Positions 55,542 through 64,000 of a stretch of 64,000 nucleotides of DNA are shown here, one piece after another (position 1 is the stretch's first letter; every line of letters begins with the position of its first letter). Below the pieces are notes generated by a model, which was given only the letters and a program-made list of their open reading frames with translations, was not told the DNA's origin and ran no database searches. The position numbers and the translations under genes were made by a program. The stretch is from Bacteroidota bacterium (lineage in GTDB: Bacteria > Bacteroidota > Bacteroidia > Bacteroidales > Cfx3-03). The DNA lies in contig JACAUB010000001.1 in the NCBI GenBank assembly GCA_013390605.1, positions 284,495 to 348,494 on the forward strand, read 5' to 3'.

Positions 55542-56408
55542 ATGAAAGGTATTATTCTAGCAGGAGGTTCAGGCACACGCCTTCACCCGTTAACGTTAGC
55601 TGTTAGCAAGCAGCTTATGCCTATCTATGATAAACCAATGATATACTATCCTCTAAGTGTATTAATGATGGCAGGTATTAGAGAAGTGTTGATTATTTCA
55701 ACGCCTCACGATCTGCCTCAGTTTGAAAAGCTACTGGGTGATGGTAAAAGGCTGGGGTGTTCGTTTAGTTATGCAGTGCAGGAAGTTCCGAATGGACTGG
55801 CACAGGCTTTTGTGATAGGCGAAAAGTTTATCGGTAAAGATTCTGTAGCGCTCGTGCTGGGTGATAATATTTTCTATGGAAGTGGTTTGCAGAATTTAGT
55901 GAGTGATAGTAGTAATCCTGATGGTGGTGTTGTTTTTGCATACCATGTTTCAGATCCTGAACGCTATGGTGTAGTTGAATTCGATAGTGATCTGAATGCC
56001 ATCTCAATAGAGGAGAAGCCTACAAACCCTAAATCTAATTTTGCTGTACCCGGTCTTTACTTTTATAATAACGATGTAATTGAAATCGCTAAAAATCTAA
56101 AGCCATCACCACGTGGCGAATATGAGATTACAGATGTCAATAGAGTCTATTTGGAACGTAAAAAACTCAAGGTAGGGATTTTGAGTCGTGGTACGGCATG
56201 GCTGGATACCGGTACTTTTGCCTCACTGATTCAGGCCAGTCAATTTGTACAAGTGCTTGAAGACCGTCAGGGACTCAAGGTTGGATGTATTGAAGAGATT
56301 GCATACCGTAAGGGATTCATCCAAAAAGATCAATTGAAGGAGTTGGCTCAGCCATTATTAAAGAGTGGTTACGGACAATACCTGCTTAATTTACTGGAGT
56401 TGGATTAG
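55542..56408 (+). CDS. rfbA: Glucose-1-phosphate thymidylyltransferase
   Basis: A 288-aa nucleotidyltransferase that makes dTDP-glucose for dTDP-rhamnose and related sugars. The N-terminal [13 protein letters not shown] and [17 protein letters not shown] motifs are diagnostic for RfbA/RmlA (short form), and VLGDNIFYG and RGTAWLDTG support it. Length is standard. The other rml genes (rfbB, C, D) are not in the window, so the gene is detached from its usual operon. Confidence 0.95.
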   Translation: MKGIILAGGSGTRLHPLTLAVSKQLMPIYDKPMIYYPLSVLMMAGIREVLIISTPHDLPQFEKLLGDGKRLGCSFSYAVQEVPNGLAQAFVIGEKFIGKDSVALVLGDNIFYGSGLQNLVSDSSNPDGGVVFAYHVSDPERYGVVEFDSDLNAISIEEKPTNPKSNFAVPGLYFYNNDVIEIAKNLKPSPRGEYEITDVNRVYLERKKLKVGILSRGTAWLDTGTFASLIQASQFVQVLEDRQGLKVGCIEEIAYRKGFIQKDQLKELAQPLLKSGYGQYLLNLLELD

Positions 56409-56459
56409 CTTAATAGCTTCCACTTATCCATATAATTTGTTAATTATTAATTGCATTCA

Positions 56460-57434
56460 ATGCTTACTTTCGATCAGTTGCAACAACGCTTTAATGAAGC
56501 GCTGGATTTAGATCAGTTACCTTCATACCCCGCTCGTTTATATGCCCCGATCCGTTATTCTCTGTCGCATGGCGGTAAGCGGATGCGGCCGCTATTGGTG
56601 CTGATGAGTTGCGACCTCTTTTCAGGTGATATCGATGATGCGATGAACTGTGCTATAGCTGTAGAAATATTTCATAACTTTACTCTATTGCATGATGACA
56701 TCATGGACCAATCACCTATCCGACGTGGAATTGATACGGTCTATAAAAAATGGAACACTAGCATAGCTATTCTTTCAGGTGACACCATGTTTGCGCTGGC
56801 CTACGACTATATTACCCGTAGTCGGCCTGTTATGCTGCCACTCATTCTGCCACTCTTTACACAGACGGCCAGAGAGGTTTGCGAGGGCCAGCAACTTGAT
56901 ATGGATTTTGAAGAGAGTGATACGGTTTCTATTGCTGATTATATTGAGATGATACGGTTGAAGACGGCAGTGTTGCCGGCTGCCTGTTTAAAGTTGGGTG
57001 CCCTCTTTGCTGGGGTGTCACAGAAGGAAGCTGAACTGATTTATAGCTTTGGTCAGCATATAGGGCTGGCCTTTCAACTAAAAGACGACCTGCTTGATAT
57101 CTACGGCGATCAAGTGGTATTCGGTAAACGAACAGGAAATGATATTCTCACGAATAAAAAGACCTGGCTCTACCTCAAGGCGTTGGAGAAAGCCGATCCA
57201 GAGCAGAAGAAACAACTTCTCTACTATTATTCAGGTAAGTCGTTTGATCCAATGGAGAAAATATCCAAGGTTACGGGTATTTATAATCAGTTAAAAATCA
57301 ATGAAGCCGCAGAAGCATTAATGCTCGAGTATTATGATAAAGCCATGCAAGATCTTGATACTATCAATGTCCCCGATGCTAATAAAGAGATTGTACGTGA
57401 CTTTGCAATGCTGCTGAAGGAAAGAAGTTTATAA
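56460..57434 (+). CDS. Short-chain polyprenyl diphosphate synthase
   Basis: A 324-aa trans-isoprenyl synthase of farnesyl/geranylgeranyl type. ATG 56460 is chosen over TTG 56451. The first aspartate motif is DDIMD (79-83, in LLHDDIMDQSPIRRG) and the second DDLLD (208-212); GGKRMRP is the diphosphate-binding start. Phe at the fifth position before the first motif suggests a short product, as in FPP/GGPP synthases, rather than long-chain quinone side chains. Soluble; supplies isoprenoids. It lies 51 bp after rfbA and may share its transcript. Confidence 0.92.
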   Translation: MLTFDQLQQRFNEALDLDQLPSYPARLYAPIRYSLSHGGKRMRPLLVLMSCDLFSGDIDDAMNCAIAVEIFHNFTLLHDDIMDQSPIRRGIDTVYKKWNTSIAILSGDTMFALAYDYITRSRPVMLPLILPLFTQTAREVCEGQQLDMDFEESDTVSIADYIEMIRLKTAVLPAACLKLGALFAGVSQKEAELIYSFGQHIGLAFQLKDDLLDIYGDQVVFGKRTGNDILTNKKTWLYLKALEKADPEQKKQLLYYYSGKSFDPMEKISKVTGIYNQLKINEAAEALMLEYYDKAMQDLDTINVPDANKEIVRDFAMLLKERSL

Positions 57435-57592
57435 GAGTTTAAATGTTTGTTGAGATGATGGTACTAATATCAATAGTAGCATCATTTCAACCACTTAGAA
57501 GAAATCGGTCTAAACCATCCTATAGTCAATTTGGCCATTTAGTTCGTGAGTTCAACGCTCGTTCCCGCTACAAAGGCCCATCAATATTTTCA

Positions 57593-57666
57593 TCATTTCG
57601 AAAGAGAGGAAGAATCCCCATAGTACTAAACAGGTGTATGAAGATTTTTCCCTTCGTTTGGAATGA
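57593..57666. repeat. REP-like palindrome
   Basis: Left arm 57593-57619 (TCATTTCGAAAGAGAGGAAG onward) and right arm 57640-57666 are imperfect inverted complements, with about 18 of 27 positions matching. Wording matches the CACTTCGTTCGAAATGAC family. It would fold into a cruciform or RNA hairpin. Confidence 0.6.
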
Positions 57667-57891
57667 AGAAAGGGTGTGATTTATTTCAAATAATTACTTG
57701 ATTTATTTCAAAAATAATTTTATTTTTGAATACGATTACTGAATTCAAAAGTCTATAATAGTTTGTTCAGTTGCTTTTTTAAATCTGATTTTTCCAACCC
57801 CAGGACCTCTTTTTATCTGTTCCGTATTTTTTCTCAATTTTCGTTCGAAACTTCCCGTAAGCAGATGGGAAACCACTCATACAGTTTACCT

Positions 57892-58030
57892 AAACAGATG
57901 GGTTTGTCCATAGTATCTCCATACTTTGTCCATACTTCCTCCATAGTTAGTCCATACCTTATAAGTATGGACTAACTATGGAGATACCTTCGGGGAAGGG
58001 TCGACAAAATTTTGGCAAACCCATCTGTTT
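57892..58030. repeat. Nested element: 11-bp-phased TCCATA repeats in 15-bp inverted repeats
   Basis: The outer arms AAACAGATGGGTTTG (57892-57906) and CAAACCCATCTGTTT (58016-58030) are perfect complements. Inside, TCCATA starts at 57907, 57918, 57929, 57940 and 57951, an exact 11-bp period. The complement TATGGA appears at 57966 and 57977, also 11 apart. TCCATAGTTAGTCCATAC (57940-57957) and its complement (57965-57982) make an 18-bp perfect stem. Not coding. MITE, protein-binding array or structured RNA are all possible. Confidence 0.8.
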
Positions 58031-58427
58031 GGAACGGTCATAGAAGCTATTTATCGTCTGCATCGGTACAATATGGAAGTTTTTAGATTTTGATGTGAGG
58101 TTTGGGTTAGTCTATTCCCTGCGATGGTTCAGATTTCAGAGGGTTGAAATTTAAACCATTTTCATTATAAAATCAGAAACAAAATGCGACACTCATTTCT
58201 TGACTTAACACTTACAAAGCTGCTGAGTTTTTAAATAATGCAATAAATTATTATTGATCTACCCATTGGATGAATTAATTTGGAATACGATTAAAACTAG
58301 TTGATTAGGATTTCAAACTCGTAGAAATCAACTATATTAACTATTTAATGATTTACCAGTCTAAATCTAATTCATCCTAGGTGTATTGATTTATTTATCA
58401 CATTATTAAAATTGAATGTCTGAAATT

Positions 58428-60374
58428 TTAGATTTGATCCTGAACCTCTTCCAGTTGTGTGTGAAGCGTTTCCCAATTATGCATAGCTTCTTCCAATTGT
58501 TGTTTGAAAGCTTCATATTCATGGAAAAGCTCACCGGAAGCAACTTTTTCTGAATGATTATGGGGATCAGCCAACATCACATCAATCGCAGCTATTTTTG
58601 CTTCGAGTTCTTCGATCAATGCTTCCTGCTTCTCTATCTGACTTCGTACTTTTCGAGCCTCTTTTTCAATCAGCTTTCTACGCTCATAATCCTGCTTCCC
58701 AACCGAAATAATATCTTCACCAGCCAGCTTTGCTGCAGCCGTTTTTATCTCAAGCTGTTTCAACGATTCCAGTTTCCGTGACTCCAGAAATTCATACACA
58801 TCGCCTACATGAACCTTGATGGTGTGATTCTTAAACTCCCAAACTTTATCTGTAAGTCCCTGAAGAAAATCACGGTCGTGTGAAACTACCACCATTGTGC
58901 CATCGTATTGCAGCAATGCGCTCTTCAAAATATCCTTACTTTGCATGTCGAGGTGATTGGTCGGTTCATCAAGCACCAACAGATTTACCGGCTCGAGTAG
59001 TAACTTAGCCAGTGCTAATCTGGATTTCTCTCCTCCCGATAAAACCTTTACTTTTTTATCAATGGTCTCGCCACCAAACAGGAATTGTCCAAGTAGACTA
59101 CGAACTCTTGGACGCATATCGCCAACTGCCACATCGTCGATGGTCTCGAAGACTGTTCTTTCGGGGTTGAGCATCATGGCTTGATTCTGGGCATAATAGC
59201 CAATCTTGACATTGTGCCCTAGTTTGTAAACACCGGTGTAATCCAGATCTCCAATTATGATACGCGCTAGTGTTGATTTTCCCTCTCCGTTACGACCCAC
59301 AAAAGCGATGAACTCGCCTTTCTCTATCATGAAGTTGAGATCATTTAATACCAGTTTATCTCCATACGATTTTCCCAGTCCTTCGGCTTCGACAGTGACT
59401 TTGCCTGAGTGGGGTGCAGGTGGAAAACGGAAGTGGATTGATGAAGCATCCATGCCATCAATCTCAACGCGCTCCATTTTGTCGAGTAGCTTTATGCGAC
59501 TCTGAGCCTGTTTTGCTTTGGTGGCTTTATATCTGAAACGCTCAATAAAGCGCTCCATCTCGGCAATCTCCTTCTGCTGATTTGCAAAGGCGTTCATTTG
59601 ATTTTCGCGGATCGTTGCCCGCTGCTCAACATATTCGGAGTAGCTGCACTTGAAATCAAATATCTTGCCGAGTGTTATTTCGATGGTTCGATTGGTTACA
59701 TTATCAAGAAAGGCTCTGTCGTGCGAAACCAACATCACCGATCCGGGATATCCTTTCAGAAAATCTTCGAGCCACTGGATGGATTCAATATCGAGGTGAT
59801 TGGTCGGCTCATCGAGTAAAATGACATCAGGTCGCCGTAGTAGAATCTTGGCAAGTTCGATACGCATTTGCCAACCACCACTAAACTCACTTACCTTGCG
59901 GTTAAAATCAGAATGTTCGAATCCAAGACCGAGCAGAATCTTTTCGGTATCAGCTTCTTTCGTGTTTCCCCCTAAGAGTCTATGGCGCTCATTCGCCTCG
60001 TTGAGATGTTCAATTAACTTATAATATTCAGGAGAATCGTAGTCTTCGCGTTCAGAAAGCTGGGTAGTGAGTGTGATAATCCGTTTTTCAAGGTTGAGCA
60101 ATTCGCTAAAAGCCAACAGCGCCTCATTCATCACTGTACGTGGCGTGCGGATAATCATCTCCTGCGGAAGATAGCCGATAGTGTTGCCCGACGGACTGCT
60201 AATGGTGCCACTTTCGGGTTCAAGATGACCCGAAATGATTTTTAATAAAGTAGATTTTCCGGCTCCGTTCTTGCCTACTAAACCAATCCGATCACGATCG
60301 TTGATCAAAAAAGTAATAGCATCGAACAGATAATCTCCTGAAAAATGTATGGAAAGGTTATTAACAGCTATCAT
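58428..60374 (-). CDS. ABC-F family ATPase
   Basis: A 648-aa soluble protein with two ABC domains and no membrane segment. First Walker A GKNGAGKST (34-42), signature FSGGWQMRIELA, Walker B VILLDEPTNHLD; second GRNGEGKST, LSGGEKSRLALA, LVLDEPTNHLD. The linker (about 245-310) is the long helical P-site tRNA-interaction motif (MERFIERFRYKATKAKQAQSRIK), and the C-terminal 110 residues are a coiled coil. ABC-F proteins bind ribosomes and rescue stalled or slow translation; the Uup/YheS-like group fits best. It has a TATCTTTG -7 box on the minus strand at 60398-60405. Confidence 0.93.
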   Translation of the reverse strand: MIAVNNLSIHFSGDYLFDAITFLINDRDRIGLVGKNGAGKSTLLKIISGHLEPESGTISSPSGNTIGYLPQEMIIRTPRTVMNEALLAFSELLNLEKRIITLTTQLSEREDYDSPEYYKLIEHLNEANERHRLLGGNTKEADTEKILLGLGFEHSDFNRKVSEFSGGWQMRIELAKILLRRPDVILLDEPTNHLDIESIQWLEDFLKGYPGSVMLVSHDRAFLDNVTNRTIEITLGKIFDFKCSYSEYVEQRATIRENQMNAFANQQKEIAEMERFIERFRYKATKAKQAQSRIKLLDKMERVEIDGMDASSIHFRFPPAPHSGKVTVEAEGLGKSYGDKLVLNDLNFMIEKGEFIAFVGRNGEGKSTLARIIIGDLDYTGVYKLGHNVKIGYYAQNQAMMLNPERTVFETIDDVAVGDMRPRVRSLLGQFLFGGETIDKKVKVLSGGEKSRLALAKLLLEPVNLLVLDEPTNHLDMQSKDILKSALLQYDGTMVVVSHDRDFLQGLTDKVWEFKNHTIKVHVGDVYEFLESRKLESLKQLEIKTAAAKLAGEDIISVGKQDYERRKLIEKEARKVRSQIEKQEALIEELEAKIAAIDVMLADPHNHSEKVASGELFHEYEAFKQQLEEAMHNWETLHTQLEEVQDQI

Positions 60375-60766
60375 TCTGAATGTTGCATTTCTAGGTGCAA
60401 AGATACTATTTTGTTCAATATAAGGTTTCTCTTTTGCTTTTGAATTGGTACTGGTGGAGAGTGGAAGATTTTTCCCTGAGGTCGGAATTATAGTGATGTT
60501 GTCATCCCTTGTTTTATTTAGTGCTTTTCGTCATTTTAAGGAACATCCCTCGTCGTTCAAATAAGTCCTTCTCGTTATCCCAAATGTAGAGAGGAATCGC
60601 CTGACTAAATGATCCGTTTTCTATATTTTTTTATCTGATTTGAAATGATGCGAATAGTGCTATAATCAAAAAAATAGAAAAATAAAATGATAAGCTGTTT
60701 TTTTAAAGAAATATTTCTTAATTTTGCACTCCAATTTTCAAAAGTAAATCATTAAATAATTTACAA
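60375..60766. other. Divergent promoter region ABC-F / rplU
   Basis: On the minus strand TATCTTTG (60398-60405) serves the ABC-F gene. On the plus strand TAATTTTG (60719-60726) is an exact -7 box for rplU, with TGTTTTTTT around the -33. Between them, 60466-60600 holds decayed copies of the REP-like family. No gene is seen. Confidence 0.6.
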
Positions 60767-61081
60767 ATGTACGCAGTAGTAGAGATAGCTGGCCAGCAGT
60801 TTAAAGTCCAGAACGGACAGGAGATCTTTGTTCACCGTCTAGAGGGTGAAGAAGGCGCTAGCCTCTCGTTTGACAAGGTTCTCCTTGTTGAAAACGAAGG
60901 TAATGTTAGCGTAGGAGTTCCTGTAGTTAATGGCGCTGAGATTTCAGCCACGATCCTTTCTCATTTGAGAGGCGACAAGGTGCTCGTGTTTAAGAAAAAA
61001 CGCAGAAAGAGCTACCAGAAATGCAATGGACACCGTCAGTACCTGACGAAAATCAAAATTGAAGAAATTAAAGTAAAGTAA
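60767..61081 (+). CDS. rplU: 50S ribosomal protein L21
   Basis: A 104-aa ribosomal protein, standard length. MYAVVEIAGQQFKV and the C-terminal KKKRRKSYQKCNGHRQ...TKIKI are L21 hallmarks. It binds 23S rRNA near L20. rpmA follows by 26 bp, the universal L21-L27 operon order. Confidence 0.98.
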   Translation: MYAVVEIAGQQFKVQNGQEIFVHRLEGEEGASLSFDKVLLVENEGNVSVGVPVVNGAEISATILSHLRGDKVLVFKKKRRKSYQKCNGHRQYLTKIKIEEIKVK

Positions 61082-61107
61082 TTACAAATTTTTAAATCTC
61101 CGGACAA

Positions 61108-61371
61108 ATGGCACATAAAAAAGGTGCGGGTAGTACGCAGAATGGTCGCGAATCAGAAAGTAAACGCTTAGGTGTTAAAATCTATGGTGGTCAGCTGGCA
61201 AAAGCCGGTAACATTATCGTTCGTCAGAGAGGTACTGTACACAATCCAGGTCAGAATGTTGGCATTGGTAAAGATCATACGTTATTTGCATTAACCGACG
61301 GAACCGTTGCGTTCAAGAAGACACGCGAAGACAGATCTTATGTAAGCGTTGTTCCTTTCCCTGCTGAATAG
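61108..61371 (+). CDS. rpmA: 50S ribosomal protein L27
   Basis: An 87-aa protein, second in the rplU-rpmA operon. [24 protein letters not shown] is the L27 N-terminus that reaches the peptidyl-transferase centre. It begins directly with MAHKK, without the cleavable extension of Firmicutes. A stem-loop terminator follows. Confidence 0.98.
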   Translation: MAHKKGAGSTQNGRESESKRLGVKIYGGQLAKAGNIIVRQRGTVHNPGQNVGIGKDHTLFALTDGTVAFKKTREDRSYVSVVPFPAE

Positions 61372-61399
61372 TTTTCTATCCGAAAATAAAGATCTAGTT

Positions 61400-61427
61400 A
61401 AAAGCTTCCGGTATTCCGGAGGCTTTT
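61400..61427 (+). terminator. Terminator of rplU-rpmA
   Basis: AAAAGCTTCCGG (61400-61411), TATT loop, CCGGAGGCTTTT (61416-61427); one G-U pair in a 12-bp stem, ending in T4. Confidence 0.82.
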
Positions 61428-61440
61428 GCTGTTTTAGACC

Positions 61441-61471
61441 TTTGACTTTTGATTTTATCAACCTATCTTTG
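61441..61471 (+). promoter_or_regulatory. serS promoter
   Basis: TTTG (61441-61444), exactly 19 bp, TATCTTTG (61464-61471): a full match to the Bacteroidota primary promoter. The start codon is 20 bp downstream. Confidence 0.75.
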
Positions 61472-61491
61472 TTAGCGCAAAATATTGTCAC

Positions 61492-62763
61492 ATGTTAGAA
61501 TTAAGCTTTATCCGTGAAAACCCCGACGTTGTTATTGAACGTCTGTCGGTTAAGAACTTTGATGCTGCTCCTTTGGTGCAAAAAATCATTGAATTAGATG
61601 TTAAACGTCGCGATACGCAGAAAAGTCTTGACGACTCTCTCTCTCAATCCAACGCGATTGCAAAAGAGATTGGCGGCCTTTTTAAAAGTGGGAAAATTGA
61701 AGAAGTTAACGCACTAAAAGAGAAAACGGCTCAGCTTAAGCTACAATCGAAAGATTATAGCGAGGTGTTGGGACAAATAGAGGTGGAATTGCAAGATACA
61801 TTGGTGTTGCTTCCTAACTTGCCTCATCCATCTGTTTCGAGAGGTAAAACACCTGAAGATAATGAAAATATTCATCAGGAAGGTGTAATGCCTGTTCTGC
61901 CTGCCGATGCGGTTCCTCATTGGGATCTAGCTGCAAAATATAAAATTGTCGATTTCGAGTTAGGTGTTAAAATTACCGGAGCTGGATTTCCTGTTTATAG
62001 AGGTAAAGGTGCCCGTTTACAACGTGCGCTGATTAACTTCTTTCTGGAAGAGGGTATTAAAGCCGGTTACGAAGAGATTCAACCTCCGTTGTTGGTGAAT
62101 GAAGCTTCAGGTTATGGTACAGGCCAGTTGCCTGATAAAGAGGGACAGATGTATCACGCAACCGTTGATAATCTATATCTCATCCCAACAGCCGAAGTTC
62201 CGGTTACCAATATCTATCGTGATCTGATTGTTAAAGCTTCAGATTTCCCGATCAAGAATGTGGCTTACTCAAACTGCTTTCGTCGCGAAGCCGGATCATA
62301 CGGAAAAGATGTTCGTGGATTAAACCGTTTGCATCAGTTTGATAAAGTTGAGATTGTACAGATTCAGCATCCTGATAAATCATATGAAACACTGGAGTTG
62401 ATGCGTGCTCATGTAGCAGGTTTGCTGCGTAAGTTAGAGCTGCCTTTCCGTGTTTTGCGTTTGTGTGGTGGCGATATGAGTTTTACATCGGCACTTACTT
62501 ACGATTTTGAGGTGTTTAGTGCTGCGCAAGAGAAATGGCTTGAGGTGAGCTCTGTGTCGAATTTCGAGACTTTCCAGGCGAACCGTATGAAGTTGCGTTT
62601 CAAGGATGAAAATGGGAAAACACGCTATGCCCATACGCTGAATGGTTCGGCTTTGGCCTTGCCACGTATCGTAGCTGCATTGCTTGAAAACAACCAAACG
62701 GCTGAAGGCATCAGAATTCCTGAAGCCTTACGGTCTTATACCGGATTTGAATTTATTGATTAA
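61492..62763 (+). CDS. serS: Seryl-tRNA synthetase
   Basis: A 423-aa class II synthetase that charges tRNA-Ser. The N-terminal coiled-coil arm (about 28-100) contacts the tRNA long variable arm. The catalytic core has motif 2 (NCFRREAGSYGKDVRGLNRLHQFDKVE) and motif 3 (GSALALPRIVAALLENNQ), with TAEVPVTN before them. Length is standard. Monocistronic with a consensus promoter; located, as in many Bacteroidota, next to rpmA. Confidence 0.98.
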   Translation: MLELSFIRENPDVVIERLSVKNFDAAPLVQKIIELDVKRRDTQKSLDDSLSQSNAIAKEIGGLFKSGKIEEVNALKEKTAQLKLQSKDYSEVLGQIEVELQDTLVLLPNLPHPSVSRGKTPEDNENIHQEGVMPVLPADAVPHWDLAAKYKIVDFELGVKITGAGFPVYRGKGARLQRALINFFLEEGIKAGYEEIQPPLLVNEASGYGTGQLPDKEGQMYHATVDNLYLIPTAEVPVTNIYRDLIVKASDFPIKNVAYSNCFRREAGSYGKDVRGLNRLHQFDKVEIVQIQHPDKSYETLELMRAHVAGLLRKLELPFRVLRLCGGDMSFTSALTYDFEVFSAAQEKWLEVSSVSNFETFQANRMKLRFKDENGKTRYAHTLNGSALALPRIVAALLENNQTAEGIRIPEALRSYTGFEFID

Positions 62764-62884
62764 GCGTCGTTTATTCAGATATTGCTATAATCAGTTCATC
62801 AGTAAATCATTTTTAGATTAAGATCTGATGGAACTCGCATATTAAATTTACTACAGTGTTTACGTTTGTAAAACATGTTCGTTT

Positions 62885-62924
62885 CATCCCTTTGAGATTT
62901 TTAGTTTTTAATCCCGAAGGGATG
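62885..62924. repeat. Imperfect hairpin CATCCCTT/AAGGGATG
   Basis: CATCCCTT (62885-62892) and AAGGGATG (62917-62924) pair, with a 24-nt T-rich interior. AATCCCGAAGGGATG is a wording often seen in dispersed Bacteroidota repeats. It may also serve as a weak transcription stop after serS. Confidence 0.45.
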
Positions 62925-62995
62925 ATGTGGTTATAGGCATATTGCTAATTATTCAAGGACCCTGAAAAGGTGAAATGATTAACCTACCTTTATAA

Positions 62996-63751
62996 ATGAG
63001 TATAGTAAAACCCAAAAAACATCTCGGGCAGCATTTTCTGAAAGATGAAAATATTGCCCGAAAAATAGTGGATAGTCTCGGTGAATCCGTCCGGAATGTA
63101 CTGGAGGTAGGCCCGGGGATGGGTGTGCTAACTAAACATTTGCTTACAAAGGAGTATAGTGACCTTCGCGTAGCAGAGATCGATACAGAGAGTGTCGTTT
63201 ATCTTCGGCATCATTATCCTTCATTAAACATCATTGAAGGAGACTTCCTTAAGCTTGATCTTTCGGAATTGTATTCAGCGCCTTTGACGATCATTGGAAA
63301 CTTCCCGTACAATATCTCGAGCCAAATCTTTTTTAAGGTTTTGGATCATCGTAACCTTGTTACTGAAGTAGTGGGAATGGTTCAAAAGGAGGTTGCCGAG
63401 CGAATTGCAGCACCTCCGGGGAGTAAGACCTATGGGATATTGAGTGTGCTGTTGCAAGCCTGGTATGATATAGATTACCTGTTCACTGTTCATGAACATG
63501 TGTTTACACCTCCTCCAAAAGTAAAATCGGCAGTCATTCGTTTGAAACGAAATACTACCGATTCTCTGGGCTGTGATGAACGTTTTTTCTTTGCTTTGGT
63601 CAAGACTGCATTTAACCAGCGAAGGAAGACCCTCCGGAATGCCATTCGCAGCATGACCCCTGAAGGATTTCAACATCCATTTCTTGATAAACGAGCCGAA
63701 CAGTTAAGTGTAAGCGAGTTTGTGGAGTTGGTGAATAGTATCAAGAAATAG
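62996..63751 (+). CDS. rsmA: 16S rRNA dimethyladenosine transferase
   Basis: A 251-aa methyltransferase (KsgA) that dimethylates the two adjacent adenines in helix 45 of 16S rRNA. KKHLGQHFLKDENIARKIVDS is the typical start, VLEVGPGMGVLT binds S-adenosylmethionine, and NFPYNIS is the catalytic motif (NLPYNIS in most, with Phe for Leu here). FNQRRKTLRN lies in the C-terminal helical domain. Length is slightly short but complete. A convergent gene begins 16 bp after its stop. Confidence 0.97.
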   Translation: MSIVKPKKHLGQHFLKDENIARKIVDSLGESVRNVLEVGPGMGVLTKHLLTKEYSDLRVAEIDTESVVYLRHHYPSLNIIEGDFLKLDLSELYSAPLTIIGNFPYNISSQIFFKVLDHRNLVTEVVGMVQKEVAERIAAPPGSKTYGILSVLLQAWYDIDYLFTVHEHVFTPPPKVKSAVIRLKRNTTDSLGCDERFFFALVKTAFNQRRKTLRNAIRSMTPEGFQHPFLDKRAEQLSVSEFVELVNSIKK

Positions 63752-63767
63752 TGTTAGCGTTATTGTT

Positions 63768-64000
63768 TTACTCTTTCCTCGTTATATCACTTCCACCTGA
63801 TGAATGTTTATTCACTCTCGCAGGATTTCCTCTATAATAGATATCGGCACCGCCATTAGCTGAGGCTTCCAATTCGCTCGTTACAGAGATCTTGGCGTCT
63901 GATCCGCCACTTGCCCTTACTTTTGCCTTTATCGCAGTCAGATCATACGCAATGAGGTCACTTCCGCCTGAAACCTCAGCATCGAGGAAGGAAACCTTGC
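63768..64000 (-). CDS. C-terminal part of a DUF2807-like (head GIN) adhesin, cut by window edge
   Basis: The minus strand is open from the window edge to TAA at 63768-63770 and encodes about 77 residues: VSFLDAEVSGGSDLIAY, then VRASGGSDAKISV, SANGGADIYYRGNP and HSSGGSDITRKE. The repeated S-G-G-S-D units on a parallel beta-helix are the signature of the DUF2807 putative auto-transporter adhesin family, common secreted or lipoproteins of Bacteroidota. The N-terminus lies beyond position 64000. Convergent with rsmA. Confidence 0.8.
   Translation of the reverse strand, partial: KVSFLDAEVSGGSDLIAYDLTAIKAKVRASGGSDAKISVTSELEASANGGADIYYRGNPARVNKHSSGGSDITRKE

Larger units (their letters stand above)
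57435..58427. other. 993-bp non-coding region with nested repeats
   Basis: No credible gene. It contains a REP-like palindrome (57593-57666), a direct repeat TGATTTATTTCAAA at 57677 and 57699 (22 bp apart), and the structured element at 57892-58030. From about 58080 to 58427 I see only AT-rich sequence. Confidence 0.65.

Noticed and set aside
57443..57679. 78-codon frame after the prenyl synthase
   Set aside because: It runs through a REP-like palindrome, has no family resemblance and no ribosome site.
57907..57988. CRISPR array
   Set aside because: The repeat unit is only 6-7 bp with 4-5 bp between copies, some copies are inverted, and no cas gene is present. CRISPR repeats are longer with 30-bp-class spacers.
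57892..58030. Insertion sequence with target-site duplication
   Set aside because: Terminal inverted repeats are present but no transposase and no matching flanking duplication were found, so only a MITE-like possibility is kept.
62985..62992. TACCTTTA as the rsmA promoter
   Set aside because: It is only 4 bp before the start codon, lacks the final G and has no -33 partner, so a real promoter here would make a leaderless transcript.

Overview
The window comes from a member of the Bacteroidota, most likely the order Bacteroidales. The evidence is gene content (propeller-type LytS sensor kinase, GH92/GH43/GH2 enzyme clusters, FtsX-type efflux operon, the rplU-rpmA-serS block), several promoters with the Bacteroidota -7 box TAnnTTTG, weak Shine-Dalgarno sequences, and dispersed palindromes of the CACTTCGTTCGAAATGAC type. 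It is chromosomal: mfd, fbp, lysC, serS, rsmA, rplU and rpmA are all present. No rRNA or tRNA gene was recognised.

Region 1 (1-12 kb) is accessory. It starts with a CHAP-domain cell-wall hydrolase. A markedly AT-rich operon (1762-6604) follows, which I read as an ABC-three-component (ABC-3C) conflict system: an Mrr-like nuclease effector, a middle component and a Rad50-like ATPase with a CxxC hook. A second PD-(D/E)xK nuclease is directly attached and a membrane coiled-coil protein follows. The right edge of this block abuts a decayed copy of a small membrane-protein gene that has two intact copies further on, which suggests recombination at that point. A Bacteroidota-specific pair (265 aa protein plus holin-like 78 aa protein), preceded by an unusual 10-bp-phased TGTCG array, closes the region.

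Region 2 (12.3-32.6 kb) is a polysaccharide-degradation cluster without SusC/SusD. The plus strand carries a beta-helix protein, GH43, GH2, two large secreted proteins of no family I recognise, and a GH38 alpha-mannosidase. The minus strand carries GH31, an alginate-lyase-fold protein (PL38/PL5-like) and GH92. Two alpha-mannosidase families beside a uronan-lyase-like protein hint at a glucuronomannan-type gum or another mannose-containing glycan; this is inference.

Region 3 (32.6-40.7 kb) is a regulatory and efflux unit. An NtrC-type response regulator and its kinase lie beside a TPR protein and a MacB-like efflux operon (membrane fusion protein, ATPase, FtsX permease). Two near-identical sigma-54 -24/-12 elements, each with a TTACAC-type inverted repeat upstream, precede the TPR gene and the efflux operon, so the unit appears to be a self-contained sigma-54 circuit.

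Region 4 (40.7-64 kb) is mostly core: aspartokinase, fructose-1,6-bisphosphatase, mfd, an orphan propeller histidine kinase, an M14 peptidase, a PPi-type phosphofructokinase, an MMPL/RND exporter, rfbA, a prenyl synthase, an ABC-F ATPase, rplU-rpmA, serS, rsmA, and the C-terminal end of a DUF2807-like adhesin cut by the window edge. A 1-kb non-coding stretch (57435-58427) holds a structured element with 11-bp-phased TCCATA repeats inside 15-bp inverted repeats. It is the most unusual non-coding structure here.
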